Source of the DNA: Bifidobacteriaceae bacterium
GTDB taxonomy: Bacteria > Actinomycetota > Actinomycetes > Actinomycetales > WQXJ01
Direction of reading: 5' to 3'
Assembly: GCA_031266115.1 (NCBI GenBank)
Contig: JAISBQ010000193.1
Location: forward strand, 1-8,145
DNA length: 8,145 nucleotides
This document shows, piece by piece, positions 1 to 6,651 of the stretch. The notes beneath the pieces are model-generated. The model worked only from the letters and a program-made list of their open reading frames with translations, had not been told where the DNA came from and did not search any database. The translations under genes were made by a program, and so were the position numbers. Position 1 is the stretch's first letter. Each line of letters opens with the position of its first letter.

Positions 1-1000
1 GGAGCGCCTCGGCCGGGTCCTCCAACGACACATGGTCGAACGCCAGCTTCTTCAGCGCCCGCGCCGCCGGGCTCTCGCCCCTAGGACCGTCGCCGCCGCC
101 CTCGCTCACGGGCCCGAACGCCCGGCCTATCCCACCCAGCGCCTCCGTGAACTCCGCCGGGATGATCCACAGCTGCGAGGCCGGCCCTTGGGCCAACTGC
201 GGCAGCATCTGTAGGTACTGGTAAGCCAGCAGCTTCGGGTCCGGATCACCCTCGTGGATGGCGTCGAAGACCTGGAGGATGGCGCGGGACTCGCCCTGCG
301 CCCGTAGGATCGCTGACTGCGCTTGGCCCTCGGCCGTCAGGATCGCGGCTTGCTTCTCACCTTCGGCCGTCAAGATCTGCGACTGTTTGATGCCCTCCGC
401 GGTCAAGATGGCGGCGCGGCGGTCCCGTTCGGCGCGCATCTGCTTCTCCATGGAGTCTTGGACAGACCCAGGCGGGTCGATCGCTTTCAACTCGACGCGC
501 CGCACGCGAATGCCCCAGCGGCCCGTCGCCTCGTCCAGCACGCCCATCAACTGGCCGTTGATCTGGTCGCGGCTGGTCAAAGTCTGCTCCAGGTCCATCG
601 AGCCGATCACGTTACGCAACGTGGTCACGGCCAACTGCTCAATCCCGGTGATGTAGTTCGCGATCTCATAGACCGCGGCCATCGCGTTGGTGACCTGGAA
701 GTAGATCACCGTGTCGATGGACACGACCAAGTTGTCCGAGGTGATGACCGGCTGCGGCGGGAAGGACACCACCTGTTCGCGCAGGTCCACCCGCGCGCGA
801 ACCCTGTCGATGAACGGGACCAGGATGTGCAGGCCGGCGTCCAAGGTCCGCGAGTAGCGGCCGAGACGCTCCACGAGCAACGCGACAGCCTGCGGGACGA
901 TCCGTACCGACTTGACGAGAGCGACGATCACGAAGATGGCCAGGATGGCAAGAACCGCAGCGAGGGCCGCGCTGCCGGGATTATCGAGATTCGGGAACAT
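1..1000 (-). CDS. SPFH/Band 7 (stomatin-like) membrane protein, 3' end outside window
   Basis: This gene starts at ATG 1000 and runs off the left edge, so 333 residues are visible and the stop is missing. Residues about 11-29 form one hydrophobic N-terminal membrane segment. They are followed by an SPFH domain (about 35-190) containing GRYSRTLDAGLHILVPFIDR and a VVSIDTVIYFQV strand. Residues 195-240 are a charged, alanine-rich helix built on an 11-residue repeat (AAILTAEGxxQ), typical of the oligomerising coiled coil of stomatins. The tail (about 297-333) is Gly/Pro-rich and then charged. SPFH proteins form large membrane-bound rings or microdomains, often with a partner NfeD protein, and affect membrane protein quality control. 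The NfeD gene lies 38 bp upstream on the same strand, which supports this role. The start is backed by a strong Shine-Dalgarno sequence. The family call is very secure; the cellular substrate is unknown. Confidence 0.95.
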   Translation of the reverse strand, partial: MFPNLDNPGSAALAAVLAILAIFVIVALVKSVRIVPQAVALLVERLGRYSRTLDAGLHILVPFIDRVRARVDLREQVVSFPPQPVITSDNLVVSIDTVIYFQVTNAMAAVYEIANYITGIEQLAVTTLRNVIGSMDLEQTLTSRDQINGQLMGVLDEATGRWGIRVRRVELKAIDPPGSVQDSMEKQMRAERDRRAAILTAEGIKQSQILTAEGEKQAAILTAEGQAQSAILRAQGESRAILQVFDAIHEGDPDPKLLAYQYLQMLPQLAQGPASQLWIIPAEFTEALGGIGRAFGPVSEGGGDGPRGESPAARALKKLAFDHVSLEDPAEAL

Positions 1001-1009
1001 AGCGATGGG

Positions 1010-1018
1010 TCACCTCTT
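1010..1018 (-). promoter_or_regulatory. Shine-Dalgarno site of the SPFH gene
   Basis: On the minus strand the sequence AAGAGGTGA lies 9 nt before ATG 1000. It is a near-perfect anti-16S match and fixes the start of the SPFH gene. It sits in the 38-bp gap after the NfeD stop codon, which suggests the SPFH protein is initiated independently although it is probably cotranscribed with NfeD. Confidence 0.8.
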
Positions 1019-1038
1019 GGTGGGATGTGGGTGGGGTG

Positions 1039-1470
1039 TTAGCGGAGTGTGACCACGGCGGTGGCGCCGTCGATGGCCGTAACCTCGACCGAGGCGCCAG
1101 CCGGGATGGGTGCTGAGGAGTCTTCGATTCTGGCGGTCCAGACCTCGCCGTCAATCTTGACGCGGCCGTCCGTGGCCGAAACGTTGGTCAGCGCCTGTCC
1201 GCGCCCGCCCACGACGGCGGCCGCGCCTGTCACCACTGGAGCTTGGCCGTGGGCCTTGAGCCGGCCCAACGCCCAGGGGCGCACGGCCGCGAGCATGAGG
1301 ACGCTGACCGCGCAGAAGACCAGGACCGACGCCCACCACGGGGCTCCGATGCCGGCGGCGATCCCCGCTGTGAGGGCGCCGCCGGACAGCATGAGAAACA
1401 CGAGGTCGAGGGTGAACACCTCAATGAGTCCCAGCGCTATCGCAACGCCGATCCACACGAGCCAAGCCAT
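1039..1470 (-). CDS. NfeD-like membrane protein, short form
   Basis: The product is 143 aa from ATG 1470. The frame stays open upstream to another ATG at 1512, but those extra 14 residues are charged, and the chosen start puts a hydrophobic stretch right at the N-terminus behind a GGGACAG ribosome-site-like sequence. Three membrane segments are visible (about residues 2-20, 22-41 and 44-64), followed by a C-terminal beta-rich OB-fold domain (about 75-143) with the pattern GxALTNVSATDGRVKIDGEVW and a terminal AVVTLR strand. This is the short NfeD type without the ClpP-like serine protease domain. NfeD OB domains are thought to bind their partner SPFH protein, encoded just downstream here. Gene order ABC ATPase, NfeD, SPFH on one strand suggests cotranscription, although 88 bp separates the ABC gene from NfeD. 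Confidence 0.92.
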   Translation of the reverse strand: MAWLVWIGVAIALGLIEVFTLDLVFLMLSGGALTAGIAAGIGAPWWASVLVFCAVSVLMLAAVRPWALGRLKAHGQAPVVTGAAAVVGGRGQALTNVSATDGRVKIDGEVWTARIEDSSAPIPAGASVEVTAIDGATAVVTLR

Positions 1471-1558
1471 CTGTCCCTGCCCTTCACGCCCGTCAACGAG
1501 TCCGCGCAGCATCCGCTCGCGCGAGGTATGGGCCGAAGGATAGCGGCAACGCCACGGG

Positions 1559-2350
1559 TTATGGTGACGGGATGGCGGTGGCGGACCATCGTTCGGACCG
1601 GTAGGTGGCGGTGAGGGGGATGTCGAAGGTGTGTGAAAGGTTCGCGTCGGTCAGGACGCTGGCCGTGGGACCGCTGGCGACGATACGACCGGTGCGCATC
1701 AAGGCCGCATGGGTGAATCCCGGCGGGATCTCTTCGACGTGGTGCGTGACGAGCACCATCACCGGAGCGCGCCTATCGCGCGCCAGCTCGGCGAGGCCCG
1801 CGACAAGCGTCTCGCGACCGCCGAGGTCCAGGCCGGCGGAGGGTTCGTCAAGCAGCAGGATCTCCGGGTCGCTCATGAGGGCGCGAGCGATCTGAACGCG
1901 TTTGCGCTCACCCTCGGACAGGGTACCGAAACGCCTGTCGGCGAACCGCTCCACGCCAAAGGCCGCGAGAAGGTCGCGGGCGCGGGAGGTGTCGAGATCC
2001 TCGTAGGCCTCTCGCCAACGGCCGGTCACGGCATACGCCCCCGTGAGGACGGCATCGAAGGCGGTCTCCCACGCGGGGATCCGTTCGGCGAGTGCTGCGG
2101 AGGCAAGCCCAATCCGTGGACGCAGCGAGAAAACATCCACCCGCCCGAGTTGGGCGCCCAGCACCCAGGCCTGCCCGCTGCTGGGGTGCATCCGCGCGGC
2201 GGCGATCTGCAGCAGCGTGGTCTTTCCGGCGCCGTTGGGCCCGAGAATCACCCAGTTCTCGCCTTCGCTGACGCTCCAGTAGATCGAACGAAGGATGGTG
2301 GCGGGGCCGCGGCGCACGCCGACATCCTCCAACCGGAGCACGTGGGTCAT
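1559..2350 (-). CDS. Stand-alone ABC transporter ATP-binding protein (YlmA/ModF-like)
   Basis: The product is 263 aa and a single nucleotide-binding domain. Visible motifs are Walker A GPNGAGKTT (37-45), a signature LSEGERKR (144-151) in place of LSGGQ, Walker B ILLLDEP with catalytic E169, D-loop SAGLD (171-175) and an H-loop VTHH with H203. The run THHVEEIPPGFTH followed by MRTGRIVASG matches the YlmA/ModF-type subgroup of soluble ABC ATPases. The usual Q-loop glutamine is not obvious (IGLASAAL around 80-87). No permease or binding-protein gene lies nearby, so the partner is unknown and a non-transport role is possible. The frame stays open far upstream, but that part overlaps fabG antisense and has no family similarity. 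ATG 2350 begins the domain and has a -10 box at leaderless spacing. The gene is divergent from fabG. Confidence 0.93.
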   Translation of the reverse strand: MTHVLRLEDVGVRRGPATILRSIYWSVSEGENWVILGPNGAGKTTLLQIAAARMHPSSGQAWVLGAQLGRVDVFSLRPRIGLASAALAERIPAWETAFDAVLTGAYAVTGRWREAYEDLDTSRARDLLAAFGVERFADRRFGTLSEGERKRVQIARALMSDPEILLLDEPSAGLDLGGRETLVAGLAELARDRRAPVMVLVTHHVEEIPPGFTHAALMRTGRIVASGPTASVLTDANLSHTFDIPLTATYRSERWSATAIPSP

Positions 2351-2358
2351 GGACAGCG

Positions 2359-2364
2359 AGATTA
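2359..2364 (-). promoter_or_regulatory. Candidate -10 box (TAATCT) of a leaderless ABC ATPase transcript
   Basis: On the minus strand TAATCT ends 8 nt before ATG 2350, so transcription would start at or within a few bases of the start codon. No Shine-Dalgarno sequence precedes this ATG, which fits leaderless translation. I see no clear -35 hexamer, as is common for actinobacterial promoters. This is inferred from motif and spacing. Confidence 0.5.
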
Positions 2365-2494
2365 CGCCATGGCGGAGGGGGACTCCTACAGATTTGCGGC
2401 GGTGACTTGTGCGATTACGGGCACCACGCCACGCGCAGGCACCGACTAGCGTGCAGGCAGCACCCCATGTTGTTGGTCGATCGCGGAAGGGCCC

Positions 2495-3205
2495 ATGTCT
2501 CAGCCACGCAGCGTACTGATCACCGGCGCGAGCCGCGGCATCGGACAGGCGATCGCTGACCTGCTGGTCGCGGACGGTCACCGCGTCGCCACTTTCGACC
2601 GCACAGGGGCCGAGCGTCCCGGAATCCTGGCCCTGCGTGGCGACGTCGCCGATGCCGAGGCGGTGGACGCGGGATTCGCGGCGGCCGGTGAGGTCCACGG
2701 ACCAGTCGAGGTGCTTGTCGCCAACGCTGGCATCACCCGCGACGGTCTGGTGGGCCGCATGAGTGTCGCCGATTTCGATGCTGTCGTGGACGTCAACCTT
2801 CGCGGCGCCTTCCATTGCGTGCGTCGGGCCGTTCCCGCCATGGTGCGTGCCCGGTGGGGACGGATCGTGTTCACGGGTTCGGTGGTGGGATTGGGCGGCA
2901 GCGAGGGGCAGGTCAACTACGCCTCGGCCAAGGCCGGGCTAGTCGGGATGGCACGGTCGCTGGCGCGTGAGGTGGGGCCGCGGCACATCACGGCGAACGT
3001 CGTGGCGCCCGGGTTCATCGAGACCGAGATGACGGCCGCGCTCCCCGAGCGCCGCCGCGACGCCTACCGGGAGGCGATCCCGGCGCGGCGGTTTGGGCAG
3101 GCGGACGAGGTGGCGCACGCCGTTGCCTTCCTCATCGGCGACCGGGCCGCCTACATCAACGGAGCCGTCCTGCCGGTGGATGGCGGATTGGGTATGGGTC
3201 ACTGA
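2495..3205 (+). CDS. fabG: 3-oxoacyl-ACP reductase FabG
   Basis: The product is 236 aa and a short-chain dehydrogenase/reductase that reduces 3-oxoacyl-ACP with NADPH in the FAS-II elongation cycle in the cytoplasm. Visible signatures are the cofactor-binding TGASRGIG (10-17), NAG (77-79), the catalytic tetrad N101 (VNLRGAF), S129 (FTGS), Y142 and K146 (YASAK), the PG at 172-173, and the C-terminal INGAVLPVDGGLGMGH. The length is slightly below the usual 240-250 aa. The ATG at 2495 follows GGAAGGG (2485-2491) with a short 3-nt spacer, and the Rossmann motif begins about ten residues in, as expected. The stop codon is 1 nt before the fabI start, so the two genes are almost certainly cotranscribed and translationally coupled. 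FabG versus another SDR is decided mainly by this neighbour. Mycobacterial MabA (FabG1) occupies the same position next to InhA. Confidence 0.95.
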   Translation: MSQPRSVLITGASRGIGQAIADLLVADGHRVATFDRTGAERPGILALRGDVADAEAVDAGFAAAGEVHGPVEVLVANAGITRDGLVGRMSVADFDAVVDVNLRGAFHCVRRAVPAMVRARWGRIVFTGSVVGLGGSEGQVNYASAKAGLVGMARSLAREVGPRHITANVVAPGFIETEMTAALPERRRDAYREAIPARRFGQADEVAHAVAFLIGDRAAYINGAVLPVDGGLGMGH

Positions 3206-3206
3206 C

Positions 3207-3971
3207 ATGGGACTCCTGGACGGCAAGAACCTGCTGATCACGGGCGTGTTGACGGAAAGGTCTATCGCGTTCCATGTGGCGCGCTTGGCGGAGGAGCAGG
3301 GCGCCTCGGTGGTGTTGACGAGCTTTGGGCGCGGGGCGCGCCTGACCGGGGCTACAGCCCGCCGTCTGCCGGTCACTCCCCCGATCGTGGACCTGGACGT
3401 GACCGACGATGACGCCCTTCGCCTTCTCGCCGGCCGCGTCGCCGAGCATGTGGACGGCGTGGACGCGGTGATCCACTCGATCGGATTCGCGCCGGGGCGG
3501 GTGATGGGCGGGAACTTCTTCGACGCGACGTGGCCGGATGTGGCGCTCGCGCTGGAGACCAGCGCGTTCAGCCTGAAGTCGCTGGCCGCCGCGACGGCAC
3601 CCCTGTTGAGCCGGGGTGCGGGGATTGTCGGCCTGACGTTCGACGCGCGCTACGCCTGGCCGGTGTACGACTGGATGGGGGTGGCCAAAGCCGCCTTGGA
3701 GGCCACGGCCCGGTATCTGGCGCGGGATCTTGGTCCACGCGGTGTGCGGGTCAACCTCGTGTCCGCCGGCCCCATCCGGACCACGGCAGCCAAGGCCATC
3801 CCGGGGTTCGAGGGAATAGAAGGCTCTTGGTCGACACGGGCTCCGCTCGGATGGGATGTGGCCGATCCGGAACCGGCCGCCCGCGCGGTCCTGGCCCTCG
3901 CGTCCGATTGGTTCCCCGCGACCACCGGCGAGATTGTCCACGTGGATGGTGGGGTTCACGCCATGGGGTGA
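3207..3971 (+). CDS. fabI: NADH-dependent enoyl-ACP reductase (FabI/InhA type)
   Basis: The product is 254 aa and catalyses the last reduction of FAS-II elongation, trans-2-enoyl-ACP to acyl-ACP. The N-terminus GLLDGKNLLITGVLTERSIA is the divergent nucleotide-binding motif of this family. HSIGF (90-94) and the active-site stretch with F145, Y154 and K161 (YDWMGVAK) correspond to F149, Y158 and K165 of M. tuberculosis InhA. LVSAGPIRT and the terminal GEIVHVDGGVHAMG are also typical. The segment between PIRT and RAPLGW is about ten residues shorter than in InhA, where that loop accommodates very long chains, so this looks like the Streptomyces-type enzyme acting on ordinary chain lengths. The frame is open upstream, but ATG 3207 begins the domain and follows the fabG stop by 1 nt. 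There is no strong Shine-Dalgarno sequence, which fits coupling to fabG. Confidence 0.96.
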   Translation: MGLLDGKNLLITGVLTERSIAFHVARLAEEQGASVVLTSFGRGARLTGATARRLPVTPPIVDLDVTDDDALRLLAGRVAEHVDGVDAVIHSIGFAPGRVMGGNFFDATWPDVALALETSAFSLKSLAAATAPLLSRGAGIVGLTFDARYAWPVYDWMGVAKAALEATARYLARDLGPRGVRVNLVSAGPIRTTAAKAIPGFEGIEGSWSTRAPLGWDVADPEPAARAVLALASDWFPATTGEIVHVDGGVHAMG

Positions 3972-4016
3972 GGGATCCAGCGCGCCTCACGTCCGCTGCC
4001 GTGCACGTCCGGCACA

Positions 4017-4577
4017 ATGGGGGCCGTGACGTCCCCGCAACGCGGCGCCGACCTGACCGGCGACCAGGGCGGCCTGCCCGTGCTGGTCCTGCTGCGCCAT
4101 GCGCGAGCCTCGACATCGGAGTGGTCGGATGCCGCGCGGCACCTGTCGCCCGAGGGTCGTATCCAGGCTGAGGTGACGGGGCGGCGTCTCGCGCGGGACG
4201 GCATCGTCCCCGATGTGGTGCTGTGCTCCTCCTCGGCGCGCACCCGTCAAACGTGGGAGACGATCGCGCCGGACGTCGGCGGGGATCCGGAGGTACATGT
4301 CAGCGACGATCTGTACCGCGGCTACATCCCGGAGGTGGTCGAGGCGGTGCGCGGCGTCCCTAGCGAGGCGAGGTGCGTCATGGTGGTGGGACACAACCCG
4401 ACGGTCTCGGCGACGGCCGCGTTTCTCGCGGCGCCCGGCTCTGATCCTGCGGCGACCACGCGGGTGCACCGAGGCCTGTCAACCAGCGCCTACGCGGTGT
4501 TGCGCCCCCAGGTTCCGTGGGCGGACCTCGGTTCTGACAGCGCGATCCTCACCACGGTCGTCAAGCCACGGGTGTAG
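4017..4577 (+). CDS. sixA: SixA-like phosphohistidine phosphatase (histidine phosphatase superfamily)
   Basis: The product is up to 186 aa. The core begins with VLVLLRHARA, where H28 is the nucleophile that becomes phosphorylated, and continues with LSPEGRIQAEVTGRRL. SSSARTRQT supplies phosphate-pocket R75, and VVGHNP supplies the second catalytic H126. The compact form with RHA rather than RHG fits the SixA group (COG2062), which in E. coli dephosphorylates phosphohistidine on signalling or PTS proteins. The target here is unknown and no HPt or PTS gene is in the window. The gene begins 45 bp after fabI on the same strand and is probably the last gene of that operon. The start is uncertain: ATG 4017 and GTG 4026 are both possible, with no clear Shine-Dalgarno sequence. 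A CACAAT box 7 nt before the GTG would allow a leaderless start there. The first 20 residues are not conserved-looking. Confidence 0.88.
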   Translation: MGAVTSPQRGADLTGDQGGLPVLVLLRHARASTSEWSDAARHLSPEGRIQAEVTGRRLARDGIVPDVVLCSSSARTRQTWETIAPDVGGDPEVHVSDDLYRGYIPEVVEAVRGVPSEARCVMVVGHNPTVSATAAFLAAPGSDPAATTRVHRGLSTSAYAVLRPQVPWADLGSDSAILTTVVKPRV

Positions 4578-4646
4578 ATGTGTTGCTCACCGAGCGCTGA
4601 GGCGACGCGCGGTCCACATGGTCACCCCGCGTATCGCTGCGTCGCA

Positions 4647-4730
4647 CACCGAGCGCGAGGTTTCGCGTACGACAACGGCGTTGTGGGCCCTGATTCGAGT
4701 GATCGAATGCGTCAAACCTCGCGCTCGATG
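4647..4730. repeat. Long inverted repeat with two inner hairpins at the sixA/serB convergence; possible terminator
   Basis: GAGCGCGAGGTTT at 4651-4663 is perfectly complementary to AAACCTCGCGCTC at 4714-4726, and the pair 4650/4727 extends it to 14 bp. Inside are ACAAC-ggc-GTTGT (4672-4684) and ATTCGA-gtga-TCGAAT (4693-4708), giving a three-way-junction shape. In plus-strand RNA the stem can continue past one C-C mismatch through G-U pairs (4665-4668 with 4709-4712). Those become A-C mismatches in minus-strand RNA. The right arm includes the last codons and stop of serB. There is no following T-run, so a classical intrinsic terminator is not shown. It may be a bidirectional terminator or 3'-end stabiliser, or some other structured element. 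Confidence 0.6.
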
Positions 4731-5416
4731 CTCGTGACCGCGCCTGCGGCGGACTGAGCCCACACATCGAGGATCGGGAGGGCCGCGTCGAGGCCCTTCG
4801 TGGCGATGACCGTGTCGGCGCGGGCGGCGACGGCTGGTTTGGCGTGGAAGGCGATCGACAGGCCGGCGGCGTCCATCATGTCGAGGTCGTTGGCGCCATC
4901 GCCCATGGCCGCGGTGTGGGCCGGAGGGACGCCATCGGCGGCAGCCCATTCCCGCAAAGCGGCTGCTTTAGCCGCGCGGTCCACGATCGGTCCGGTCAGT
5001 CGGCCCGTGAGGTGACCGTCCGTGATCTCCAGGGTGTTGGCGCGATAGTGGTCAACACCAAACCGCGCCGCCAGCGGCCCCACCATCGCTGTGAAGCCGC
5101 CGGAGACCAGGCCTATCCTCCAGCCGCGCGCTTGCAGCCCCGCGATGAGAGCTTCCGCGCCAGGGTTGGGCGCGACCCGGGCGTTTGCCGCCTCGATAGC
5201 GGAGGTAGGCAGGCCCGCGAGCAGCCCCACCCGCTCGCGCAGGCTTGCCGCGAAGTCCAACTCACCCCGCATGGCTCGCTCGGTGATCGCGGCGACCCGC
5301 TCCCCCACGCCGGCGATAGCGGCCAACAGGTCGATCCCCTCGGTCGCCACGAGCGTGGAGTCGACATCCATGACGACTAGGCGCCGCCATCGTCCGTCTG
5401 TGCGCTGCCGGTTCAC
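4712..5416 (-). CDS. serB: Phosphoserine phosphatase SerB (short form, no ACT domains)
   Basis: The product is 234 aa and belongs to the HAD family. It hydrolyses phosphoserine to serine in the last step of serine synthesis. Visible motifs are motif I VVMDVDSTL with nucleophile D17 and acid/base D19, E26 for substrate recognition, motif II SGGF (S105-F108), motif III K150, and motif IV GDGANDLDM with Mg-binding D173 and D177. Unlike mycobacterial SerB2, there are no N-terminal ACT regulatory domains, so allosteric control by serine through ACT is not expected. The start is GTG 5416, which overlaps the glgC stop in GTGA. The frame is open further upstream, but that part lies inside glgC and shows no similarity, while the next ATG would remove part of motif I. 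Expression is probably coupled to glgC. The 3' end forms part of an inverted repeat. Confidence 0.93.
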   Translation of the reverse strand: MNRQRTDGRWRRLVVMDVDSTLVATEGIDLLAAIAGVGERVAAITERAMRGELDFAASLRERVGLLAGLPTSAIEAANARVAPNPGAEALIAGLQARGWRIGLVSGGFTAMVGPLAARFGVDHYRANTLEITDGHLTGRLTGPIVDRAAKAAALREWAAADGVPPAHTAAMGDGANDLDMMDAAGLSIAFHAKPAVAARADTVIATKGLDAALPILDVWAQSAAGAVTSIEREV

Positions 5417-6651
5417 GCGGGGACGCGGGTTCCCTTGGGGATCACGGTGACGCCCGATTCGGTGACGAAGAAGCCCCGGTCGATGTCGCGGCTCCGGTCG
5501 AGGCCCACCTGCGCGTTCTCCTCGATGACCACGTTCTTGTCGACGATGCACCGGTGGACCTGGGCGTGACGGCCAACGCTCACCCCGTGGAGGAGCACCG
5601 AATCGCTGACCGATGCCCACGAATGGAGGTAGCAGCCTGGCGACAGCACCGACCGCGAGGCCGTGGCCCCGGACACGATCACGCCGGGGCTGACAAACGA
5701 ATCGGCGGCGTGACCCACACGGCCTGGGCCGGAGTGGATGAACTTGGCGGGCGGCAGGCCGGTGGACCCCGTGATCAGCGGCCAGGACTGGTTGTACAGG
5801 TTGAAGACCGGGGTGATGGCGATGAGGTCCTGGTTGGCTTCGTAATAGACGTCAAGGGTGCCGACGTCGCGCCAATAGTCGGCGTCGCGGGTGGTGGAGC
5901 CGGGGACCTTGTTGTCCCGGAAGTCGTAGAACCCGGCTTGGCCCGCCTCGACGAACGCGGGGACGATGTCGCCGCCCATGTCGTGGCGCGAATCGAGAAG
6001 GTCGGCATCGCTGCGAACCGCGGCAACCAGGGCGTCGGCATCGAACACGTAGTTGCCCATGGAGGCGAGGACCTCATCGGGGGCGTCCGGCAGGCCCTCG
6101 GCGTCCTTGGGCTTTTCGCGGAACGCGCGGATGGTGCCATGGCCGGCATCGACGTCGATGACGCCGAACTGGTCCGCCATCCAGCGGGGTTGGCGGATGC
6201 CCGCCACCGTGAGAGGGGCGCCCGAGGCGATGTGGTGCGCCACCATCTGATGGAAGTCCATCCGATAGACGTGATCGGCGCCCACCACGACAACGATGTC
6301 GGGGCGCTCATCGTCGATGAGGTTGAGGGACTGGTAGATGGCATCGGCGCTGCCCAGGAACCAGTTCTTGCCCTTGCGCTGTTGAGCTGGGACCGGGGCG
6401 ACATAGTTGCCGAGCAATCCGGAAAGGCGCCAGGTTTGGGCGATATGCCGGTCCAGGGAATGGGACTTGTATTGCGTGAGCACCACGATCCGCAGATACC
6501 CGCTGTTGACCAGGTTGGACAGCGGAAAATCGATGAGCCGGTAGATCCCCCCAAACGGAACAGCCGGCTTGGCCCGATCGCGTGTCAGGGGCATCAGGCG
6601 TTTGCCTTCGCCCCCGGCCAGGACCATCGCGAGAACACGGGGTAGCGCCAT
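5413..6651 (-). CDS. glgC: Glucose-1-phosphate adenylyltransferase (ADP-glucose pyrophosphorylase) GlgC
   Basis: The product is 412 aa, the usual bacterial length. It makes ADP-glucose and pyrophosphate from ATP and glucose 1-phosphate, the committed step of glycogen synthesis. Visible features are the nucleotidyltransferase motif LAGGEGKRLMPLT (11-23), DRAKPAVPFGGIYRLIDFPL (regulatory and substrate region), TQYKSHSLDRH, GSADAIYQSLN, catalytic D126 in GADHVYRMD, FREKP with K180 (the E. coli K195 position), SMGNYVFD, and YWRDVGTLDVYYEAN. From about 300 a left-handed beta-helix of hexapeptide-like repeats follows (VIVSGATASRSVLSPG onward), ending FFVTESGVTVIPKGTRV. ATG 6651 gives the family-typical N-terminus, lacks a Shine-Dalgarno sequence, and has a -10 box 7 nt upstream. 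It overlaps serB by 4 nt. The glycogen synthase gene often found next to glgC is not in this window. Confidence 0.97.
   Translation of the reverse strand: MALPRVLAMVLAGGEGKRLMPLTRDRAKPAVPFGGIYRLIDFPLSNLVNSGYLRIVVLTQYKSHSLDRHIAQTWRLSGLLGNYVAPVPAQQRKGKNWFLGSADAIYQSLNLIDDERPDIVVVVGADHVYRMDFHQMVAHHIASGAPLTVAGIRQPRWMADQFGVIDVDAGHGTIRAFREKPKDAEGLPDAPDEVLASMGNYVFDADALVAAVRSDADLLDSRHDMGGDIVPAFVEAGQAGFYDFRDNKVPGSTTRDADYWRDVGTLDVYYEANQDLIAITPVFNLYNQSWPLITGSTGLPPAKFIHSGPGRVGHAADSFVSPGVIVSGATASRSVLSPGCYLHSWASVSDSVLLHGVSVGRHAQVHRCIVDKNVVIEENAQVGLDRSRDIDRGFFVTESGVTVIPKGTRVPA

Noticed and set aside
323..1042. Plus-strand open frame of about 239 codons opposite the SPFH gene
   Set aside because: The minus strand encodes an unmistakable SPFH protein with a Shine-Dalgarno sequence; the plus frame is an Arg/His/Asp-rich shadow.
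2351..2815. Upstream extension of the ABC ATPase frame
   Set aside because: The extra residues show no family similarity and lie antisense to fabG; the domain starts at ATG 2350, which has its own -10 box.
3156..3959. Minus-strand open frame of about 267 codons opposite fabI
   Set aside because: It is antisense to fabI, has an Arg/His/Pro-rich composition, and shows no recognisable motif.
4691..4710. TTCGA-containing hairpin as a possible tRNA T-arm
   Set aside because: No matching acceptor stem, D-arm or anticodon arm of proper size is present; the outer stem is 14 bp, not 7.
5417..5620. Upstream extension of SerB to ATG 5620
   Set aside because: The extension is Arg/Pro-rich and lies inside the glgC coding region; the GTG overlapping the glgC stop gives a normal SerB N-terminus.
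5554..6645. Long plus-strand open frame (about 363 codons) opposite glgC
   Set aside because: It is fully antisense to a well-conserved glgC, its translation is Gly/Val/Asp-rich without any domain pattern, and GC-rich genes commonly leave the opposite strand open.
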